DNA of 64,000 bases. Origin: Pectobacterium atrosepticum. Its GTDB lineage: Bacteria > Pseudomonadota > Gammaproteobacteria > Enterobacterales > Enterobacteriaceae. Position numbers and translations under genes: made by a program. Location of the stretch: contig CP036163.1 of assembly GCA_019056595.1 (NCBI GenBank), positions 4,278,001 through 4,342,000 of the forward strand. Direction: 5' to 3'. The notes under the pieces are model-generated. The model did no database searches and was not told the DNA's origin. It saw nothing but the letters and a program-made list of their open reading frames with translations. Below, in pieces: positions 58,163 to 64,000 of this stretch; within the stretch, counting starts at the first letter, position 1, and every line of letters starts with the position of its first letter.

Positions 58163-60895
58163 TTAGTGCTCCTCAATATCTTCCGGTTCGAGATCCGGTG
58201 GTGCCGACAGCGGTAGGGTGAAATGAAAGGCTGCACCGCCGCTTTCGACGTGAGTTGCCCAGATACGGCCACCGTGAATTTCCACAATTGCCCGGCAGAT
58301 CGCCAGCCCCAATCCCACGCCGGGAATCGATGACTCTTTGTGACCGCGGGAGAATTTATCAAAAATAATACTTTCTTGGCCGTGCTCAATTCCCGGACCA
58401 TTATCCATCACGATGATTTCCAGTGCGTTTTCCTGCGTATCAGTCTGCGGGACAACGTGAGCCGTAATGACGATCGTGGCCTGCTCTCCGGCGTACTTCA
58501 GCGCATTCTCCAACAGGTTAATGAACACGCGTTCTACCAGCCCAGCATCACAATAAACCAGAACCATCTCATCAGGTAGATTAACCTGAATGGTGTTTTT
58601 CGCCAGCGCGCTTTCCAACTGTTGTAGGGCACTGCCGATTAGCTCCTCGGATGTTTGCCACTCTTTGCGCAGGTTAAAACCATCAGACTGAATACGTGCC
58701 ATATCGAGCAGATTATTCACCAGCCGCGTAGTGTTCAAAATGTGCTGGCGGATCTGATTGGCCTGCTGGGCATAAGGCGATCCTTCGCTCGCCAGATTCA
58801 ACGTAAGAATCTCGGCCTGACCAAAGAGTACTGTCAGCGGCGTACGCAGATCGTGCGAGAGTGCGGCAAGCAGCGAGTTACGCAACTGCTCACGCTCGGC
58901 ATCCAGCCGGGCATTTTCTGTACTTTGCACCAGATGCAGACGCTCCAGCGCATTAGCGATCAGCACGGTAAAGGTTTCCAGCAGGCGCTGCTGCTCGGGA
59001 ATCATCAACTGCCGCGCGTTACTGGGCTCGATCGCCAGTACGCCGAAGATTTGCTGCGTGGTGGCGAGCGGCAGAATCTGATACGACACACCGGGCAGGG
59101 TGGATGTCCCCGCACCGGCAGGCGCACGATGATCGAAGCTCCAGCGAGCGATAGCGTTATCGACAATCAGCTGCTGATTATCCCGTGCGGGCTGCGGCAA
59201 GTCGGGCGAGGTGTGATGCAGGCTATCGGCCAACAGAACCGCGATCTTGGCCTGAAACGTTGTACTGAGAAAATGCTGGCTGGCTTCGACGATATCGGCG
59301 CTGGACAGGCTGCGATTCAGTGCCTTGGACATCTCATACAGATGACGGACGCGCTGCTCGCGATAACGGGCGACTCTGGCCTGATAGCGTACGCCCGCCG
59401 TCAGGTTACCGACCAGCAGGCCGACGCCGAGCATCACGGCAAAGGTCACCAGATATTGCGCATCCGACACGGCAAACGTACCGCTCGGTAGAATGAAAAA
59501 GAGATCGAAACTGGCGACGTTGATGACGGCAGCGAACACCGATGGCCAACGACCAAAGAAGAGCGCGACGATCACCACGGCCAGCAGATAAATCATCACC
59601 AGATTGACCGGTTCCAGCATGGCAAATGGCGACCATGAGGCTAGCAGGGTGATAAAGGCGCACAGCAGCGTTGCCAACCCACAGCCAAACAGTTGCATAC
59701 GCCATTTTTCTACCAGCCCACGCGCATCGGGCGTTTTTATCGGTGCGGCAGGCGCGTCATCCTGTACGGCGACGACAACCAGATCGAGATCGGGCCCTAA
59801 TCTGCCGAGCCGTTCGGCAAAGCGAGTGCGCCACCACCAGCCGAAGCGCTGCTCCACATGGCGTCCAATGACGATTTTGCCGAGATTATGTTCACGGGCA
59901 TAGCGCAGGACGGCAAGCTCTTCGTCGGGCTCGGATAGCGTAACGGTTTCGGCCCCGAGGTCCTGCGCCAGCTTTAATGCACGCAAAATGGCACGTCGCT
60001 GCGGTTCGGGTAAGCGGTGCAGGCGTGGTGTTTCGACGTAAACTGCGTGCCAGGCACTGCCTAAGCGTGCTGCGAGTCGTGCTGCGGTACGCACCAGTTT
60101 TTCATTACCCGTGCCGTGGCCGATACATAACAGAATGGCGTCGCGCGTATGCCAGACTTGCTCGCGGCCTTGTCCGGCACGCATAGCGCGCATTTGATCG
60201 TCAACCCGATCTGCCATGCGCCGTAGCGCCAGCTCGCGCAGGGCGATCAAATTGCCTTTACGGAAAAAGTTCTCGACGGCGCGTTCGGCCTGAAGCGGCA
60301 AATACACTTTGCCTTCATTCAAACGCTGCCGCAGGTCGTCTGGCGGCAGATCCACTAAAATGACTTCGCTAGCCTGATCGAAGATCGGATCCGGCACCGT
60401 TTCTCGTACTCTGATCCCTGTGACGCCACCGACTACGTCATTCAGGCTTTCCAGATGCTGGACGTTCACCGTGGTAAAGACGTCGATACCGGCATCGAGC
60501 AGTTCCTGCACATCCTGCCAGCGCTTGGGGTGACGTGAGCCGTTGACGTTGCTGTGCGCCAGTTCGTCGATCAGAATCAGTGCCGGACAGCGTGCCAGCG
60601 CGGCATCCAGATCGAATTCGACAGTGTGGCGACCGTGATGGCGAAGATGCTTGAGCGGCAGTTGCGGTAACCCATCCAACAGCGCAGCAGTTTCGCTCCG
60701 TCCGTGGGTTTCGACCACGCCGACAATAATATCTAATCCCTGCGCCCGCAGCCGTTGAGCTTCCTGCAACATGGCATAGGTTTTCCCTACGCCTGCACAG
60801 GCGCCAAAAAAGATTTTCAGCTTCCCACGCGGTGGCGTACCCACCTGTGCCAGCAGGCTATCGGGATCTGGGCGGCGGTCTTCACCGTCAATCAT
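58163..60895 (-). CDS. kdpD: Sensor histidine kinase KdpD
   Basis: KdpD senses low external K+ and ionic stress. It has 910 residues. The N-terminal KdpD domain has a Walker A (GACAGVGKT, 31-39), then a universal-stress-like domain (about 250-370), four membrane segments (about 400-500), a GAF-like domain and the histidine kinase core. The phospho-His is in ALSHDLRTPL, with N-box FINLLENALKYA and G-boxes DNGPGIEHG and GVGLGLAICRAIVE. It follows kdpC after a 101-base gap that holds a GGCCTGA/TCAGGCC hairpin. Confidence 0.96.
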   Translation of the reverse strand: MIDGEDRRPDPDSLLAQVGTPPRGKLKIFFGACAGVGKTYAMLQEAQRLRAQGLDIIVGVVETHGRSETAALLDGLPQLPLKHLRHHGRHTVEFDLDAALARCPALILIDELAHSNVNGSRHPKRWQDVQELLDAGIDVFTTVNVQHLESLNDVVGGVTGIRVRETVPDPIFDQASEVILVDLPPDDLRQRLNEGKVYLPLQAERAVENFFRKGNLIALRELALRRMADRVDDQMRAMRAGQGREQVWHTRDAILLCIGHGTGNEKLVRTAARLAARLGSAWHAVYVETPRLHRLPEPQRRAILRALKLAQDLGAETVTLSEPDEELAVLRYAREHNLGKIVIGRHVEQRFGWWWRTRFAERLGRLGPDLDLVVVAVQDDAPAAPIKTPDARGLVEKWRMQLFGCGLATLLCAFITLLASWSPFAMLEPVNLVMIYLLAVVIVALFFGRWPSVFAAVINVASFDLFFILPSGTFAVSDAQYLVTFAVMLGVGLLVGNLTAGVRYQARVARYREQRVRHLYEMSKALNRSLSSADIVEASQHFLSTTFQAKIAVLLADSLHHTSPDLPQPARDNQQLIVDNAIARWSFDHRAPAGAGTSTLPGVSYQILPLATTQQIFGVLAIEPSNARQLMIPEQQRLLETFTVLIANALERLHLVQSTENARLDAEREQLRNSLLAALSHDLRTPLTVLFGQAEILTLNLASEGSPYAQQANQIRQHILNTTRLVNNLLDMARIQSDGFNLRKEWQTSEELIGSALQQLESALAKNTIQVNLPDEMVLVYCDAGLVERVFINLLENALKYAGEQATIVITAHVVPQTDTQENALEIIVMDNGPGIEHGQESIIFDKFSRGHKESSIPGVGLGLAICRAIVEIHGGRIWATHVESGGAAFHFTLPLSAPPDLEPEDIEEH

Positions 60896-60996
60896 GAGCT
60901 ATCCCTTATTGGAGCGGCCTGAACAGATGTCAGGCCGTAGCAAAGACGGCGGGAGTCAGGCTCCCCGTATAATGATTAATAGTAACGCACTGTCGA

Positions 60997-61572
60997 TTAA
61001 GGCAGCGGTTTTTCCTTATCCAGCGCCAGATTCAACAGCAGGATATTGACCGTCGGCTGCCCAATGAAGGTGGGCTTGCTGGTCTCGGTAAAGCGGTCGA
61101 TCAATTGTTGTATCTGCTGGAGCGACATTCCTCTGGCCTGCGCGACGTAAAGTGCCTGATAGCGTGCCGCCTCTGGGGAAATCTGCGGATCCAGCCCGCT
61201 GCCGGATGCCGTCAATAGCTCAGCAGGAATCGGCTGCTGATTGCTGACGGCCTGATGCCAATAAGCGGCGCGTTCACCGATCTGTTTATCCAGCGCCGGA
61301 TTGCTGGCAGCCAGATTGCTACCGCCGGACGCCAGCGCGTTATAGGGAGCATCTGACGTCGCGGAGGGGCGCCCCTGGAAATAGCCTGTCCGACTGAACG
61401 ACTGCCCGATCAGGGATGAACCGACGACGGCGTTGTCACGATAAATCAGCGAGCCGTTTGCCTGTGTCGGGAATAGCCACTGTGCTAACACCGTGGTCAG
61501 CAGCGGGTACGCCAGACCGGTAACCAGCAGTAATAACAAGAATAAAAACAAAGAAGAACGTAAATAGCGCAT
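60997..61572 (-). CDS. kdpC: Potassium-transporting ATPase subunit KdpC
   Basis: KdpC is the single-span subunit that stabilises the KdpAB complex and raises ATP affinity. It has 191 residues, with a membrane helix at about 8-30 and a periplasmic domain holding FSRTGYFQGRPSA and SGLDPQISPEAA. It lies 19 bases after kdpB. Confidence 0.96.
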   Translation of the reverse strand: MRYLRSSLFLFLLLLLVTGLAYPLLTTVLAQWLFPTQANGSLIYRDNAVVGSSLIGQSFSRTGYFQGRPSATSDAPYNALASGGSNLAASNPALDKQIGERAAYWHQAVSNQQPIPAELLTASGSGLDPQISPEAARYQALYVAQARGMSLQQIQQLIDRFTETSKPTFIGQPTVNILLLNLALDKEKPLP

Positions 61573-61591
61573 AGCGTATACCCGTCAGTCC

Positions 61592-63736
61592 TTAAGCCAG
61601 ATTCAGCCCGGTCAGTAACATATCAATGAGCTTGATACCGAGGAACGGCACCAGCAGCCCGCCAAGACCATAAATCCACAGATTGCGGCTTAGCTGTGCC
61701 GCCGCACTCATGGGTCGATAGCTAATCCCTTTAAGCGCCAGCGGGATCAGAAACACGATAATCAACGCATTGAAGATCACCGCCGACAGCATGGCCGACG
61801 TGGGGGAGTGCAACTGCATCACGTTTAGCGCATTGAGCTGCGGATAGGTGGCAGCAAAGGCGGCTGGGATAATGGCGAAGTATTTCGCCACGTCGTTGGC
61901 GATACTGAACGTCGTCAGCGAGCCGCGCGTCATCAGCATCTGTTTGCCGATATGCACCACTTCAATCAGCTTGGTCGGGTTGGAATCCAGATCGACCATG
62001 TTGCCCGCTTCTTTCGCTGCTTGCGTACCGGAGTTCATGGCAACCGCCACGTCGGCCTGCGCCAGTGCGGGAGCATCATTGGTGCCGTCGCCAGTCATTG
62101 CCACCAGCCGACCTTCGGCCTGATACTGGCGAATCAACGCCAGCTTGGTTTCCGGTGTGGCTTCTGCCAGAAAATCATCGACGCCCGCTTCTGCGGCAAT
62201 GGCTGCTGCCGTGAGCGGGTTGTCGCCGGTGATCATCACGGTTTTGATCCCCATGCTGCGCAGTTCGGCGAAGCGTGCTTTGATACCGCTTTTCACGATA
62301 TCTTTCAGTTCCACTACGCCAAGCACGCGTTTGCCTTCTGCAACGACCAGCGGCGTTCCTCCGCTGCGTGCAACGTTGGATACCGCTTCCTCGACCTGAT
62401 GCGGAAAATCGCCATTGTTCGCTTCAATGTAGCGACGCAGGGCATCAACAGCGCCTTTACGAATGGTACGTTGGCCGAAATTGACACCGCTCATACGCGT
62501 CTGGGCGGTAAAGGGAACAAAGGTCGCGTCCAGCGAACGTAAGTCCTGTTCCGCTAGGTTAAAGCGCTGCTTTGCCAGCACCACGATACTGCGGCCTTCG
62601 GGCGTTTCATCGGCTAAAGACGCGAGACGCGCGGCGTCAGCCAGCGCCTGCTCGGTGACGCCCGGCGCAGGCAGGAAAGCCGAAGCCTGACGGTTACCCA
62701 ACGTAATGGTGCCAGTTTTATCCAGCAGCAGAACATCGATATCGCCTGCCGCTTCGACCGCGCGACCGCTGGTGGCAATGACATTAGCTCCCAACATCCG
62801 ACTCATCCCCGCCACGCCGATTGCCGATAGCAGGCCACCGATAGTGGTCGGAATCAGACAGACAAGCAGGGCGACAAGTACCGTCACGCCGACGACATCG
62901 CCGCTGTTATTCGCCTGTACACCAAACCATGAAAACGGGTAGAGCGTGGCCGTCACTAATAGGAAGATGAGCGTTAACTCGATCAACAGGATGGTTAGTG
63001 CGATTTCGTTTGGCGTTTTACGACGCTGCGCCCCTTCAACCATGGCGATCATTCGATCGAGGAAGGTTTCGCCGGGGTTGACGCTGCACTGAATCACCAG
63101 CCAGTCGGACAGCACGCGTGTGCCGCCAGTGACGGAAGCGAAATCACCACCGGACTCACGGATTACAGGTGCGGATTCCCCGGTAATGGCGCTTTCATCG
63201 ACAGATGCGCCGCCTTCCAGCACTTCGCCGTCGCACGGGATGGTTTCACCCGCGCTCACCAGTACGATATCGCCTTTACGCAGGCTGTCGGCCGGAACCG
63301 ATTCCGAACTGGCATCGTGATTCGGTGCCGAGAGTTTGTTCGCCCAACTGGTTTTCTTTACGCCTTTCAACGCATTTGCCTGCGCTTTGCTGCGACCTTC
63401 TGCCAGCGCTTCGGCCATGTTGGCAAACAGCACGGTAAACCATAACCAGAGTGATACCAGCCCAGTAAACATGGCGTTGCCTTCTGTTTTACCAACCAGA
63501 ATAGCCAGCCAAACGAGAGTGGTCAGCATACTGCCGAGGTACACCACAAACATGACTGGGTTGCGCCACTGCACGCGCGGGTCGAGTTTCTTCAGCGCAT
63601 CTTTCAGCGCTGAGCGGATTAACGTTCTGTCAAACAGCGTTTGCTGTTTATGTTTGCCAACGTGGCGGGAGGCCTCACCCTGTTGAGATGAGGTCGGTTC
63701 CTGTGTGGCCTGATGATCCATCGTGTGACGAGTCAT
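61592..63736 (-). CDS. kdpB: Potassium-transporting P-type ATPase KdpB
   Basis: KdpB is the catalytic subunit of the high-affinity K+ pump. It has 714 residues. The phosphorylation motif is [12 protein letters not shown], the TGES loop is [12 protein letters not shown], and the hinge is [17 protein letters not shown]. The N-terminus is about 30 residues longer than in E. coli; the ATG at 63736 with a GGAGACT site is chosen, though an ATG five codons later is possible. It overlaps nothing and lies 15 bases after kdpA. Confidence 0.96.
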   Translation of the reverse strand: MTRHTMDHQATQEPTSSQQGEASRHVGKHKQQTLFDRTLIRSALKDALKKLDPRVQWRNPVMFVVYLGSMLTTLVWLAILVGKTEGNAMFTGLVSLWLWFTVLFANMAEALAEGRSKAQANALKGVKKTSWANKLSAPNHDASSESVPADSLRKGDIVLVSAGETIPCDGEVLEGGASVDESAITGESAPVIRESGGDFASVTGGTRVLSDWLVIQCSVNPGETFLDRMIAMVEGAQRRKTPNEIALTILLIELTLIFLLVTATLYPFSWFGVQANNSGDVVGVTVLVALLVCLIPTTIGGLLSAIGVAGMSRMLGANVIATSGRAVEAAGDIDVLLLDKTGTITLGNRQASAFLPAPGVTEQALADAARLASLADETPEGRSIVVLAKQRFNLAEQDLRSLDATFVPFTAQTRMSGVNFGQRTIRKGAVDALRRYIEANNGDFPHQVEEAVSNVARSGGTPLVVAEGKRVLGVVELKDIVKSGIKARFAELRSMGIKTVMITGDNPLTAAAIAAEAGVDDFLAEATPETKLALIRQYQAEGRLVAMTGDGTNDAPALAQADVAVAMNSGTQAAKEAGNMVDLDSNPTKLIEVVHIGKQMLMTRGSLTTFSIANDVAKYFAIIPAAFAATYPQLNALNVMQLHSPTSAMLSAVIFNALIIVFLIPLALKGISYRPMSAAAQLSRNLWIYGLGGLLVPFLGIKLIDMLLTGLNLA

Positions 63737-63751
63737 AAAGAGTCTCCAGCC

Positions 63752-64000
63752 TTAGTGAGTCAGGCCGAACTGTAAATGTTCAGCAACTGGCCCTAACGCC
63801 AGTGCAGGGATAAATGTCAGCGCACCAATCAGCAGAACGATGGCGATGAGCATGCCGATAAACAGCGGACTGCGGGTAGACAGCGAGCCTTTGCTTTCCG
63901 GCTGGCGCTTTTTCACGACCAGCGAACCGGCGATCGCCAGCACGGGCACCATAACGGCAAAGCGACCCAGCAGCATGGCGACAGCGAGCAAGACGTTATA
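63752..64000 (-). CDS. kdpA: Potassium-transporting ATPase subunit KdpA, C-terminal part
   Basis: The frame is open from base 64000 to a stop at 63752 and gives the last 82 residues of KdpA, the K+ channel subunit of the pump. The segment [22 protein letters not shown] and the late membrane helix ([30 protein letters not shown]) match the family end. The remaining 470 or so residues and kdpF lie beyond the window. Confidence 0.93.
   Translation of the reverse strand, partial: YNVLLAVAMLLGRFAVMVPVLAIAGSLVVKKRQPESKGSLSTRSPLFIGMLIAIVLLIGALTFIPALALGPVAEHLQFGLTH

Noticed and set aside
58655-59491. 278-codon open frame antisense to kdpD
   Set aside because: It is a shadow of a well-supported gene and its product has no recognisable domain.

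Overview
The window is a stretch of enterobacterial chromosome, most like Pectobacterium (soft-rot Enterobacterales). Gene order from about 10.6 kb to the right edge follows the E. coli region cspE-crcB-tatE-lipA-lipB-ybeD-dacA-rlpA-rodA-mrdA-rlmH-rsfS-nadD-holA-lptE-leuS-ybeL-gltLKJI-lnt-corC-ybeYZ-miaB-ubiF-tRNAs-asnB-nagCAB/nagE-glnS-fur-fldA-ybfE-ybfF-seqA-pgm-kdpEDCBA. Two ERIC (enterobacterial repetitive intergenic consensus) elements also point to this group. The genus is an inference from gene content and protein similarity recalled from memory; no search was run.

Left end (1-6840): an accessory catabolic cluster. A LysR regulator (+) is divergent from a leftward operon encoding a CitMHS-type carboxylate transporter, an AtuA-family protein split into two polypeptides, the two subunits of a 3-oxoacid CoA-transferase (atoD, atoA) and a thiolase cut by the left edge. 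It looks like uptake, CoA activation and thiolytic cleavage of an unidentified organic acid. 6.9-10.9 kb: ypfN, an M15 peptidase, dapE and yffB as a tight leftward unit; the 19-codon gene ypfM as a free-standing unit; an Asp/Glu racemase; and cspE.

10.9-36.4 kb: housekeeping genes, nearly all leftward. They cover fluoride export (crcB behind a fluoride riboswitch), Tat export (tatE), lipoate synthesis (lipA, lipB), cell-wall elongation (dacA, rlpA, rodA, mrdA), ribosome maturation (rlmH, rsfS, ybeY, miaB), NAD, DNA polymerase III delta, LPS assembly, leucyl-tRNA synthetase, the glutamate/aspartate ABC transporter and lipoprotein acylation. 36.6-39.8 kb: ubiF (+), two lineage-specific small exported or membrane proteins, and a six-tRNA operon (Met-Leu-Gln-Gln-Met-Gln) with a textbook stringent promoter. 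40-49.4 kb: asnB, the N-acetylglucosamine regulon (nagBAC divergent from nagE, with CRP and paired NagC sites between them), glnS and fur. 49.7-57.4 kb: fldA, a chemoreceptor gene inserted with its own sigma-28 promoter, ybfE, ybfF, seqA, pgm and a small EamA transporter. 57.5 kb to the right edge: the kdp potassium-uptake operon with its two-component system; kdpA is cut by the edge.

Most notable for follow-up: the fluoride riboswitch, whose pseudoknot shows a compensatory change and which carries an extra inserted hairpin; the 15-bp tandem repeats with start-stop codons between that riboswitch and crcB; the CitMHS/AtuA/AtoDAB cluster; the 3' UTR after gltI, which looks like an sRNA; an NtrC-like operator upstream of gltI; and a NagE without its IIA domain. 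No phage, insertion sequence or CRISPR array was seen.
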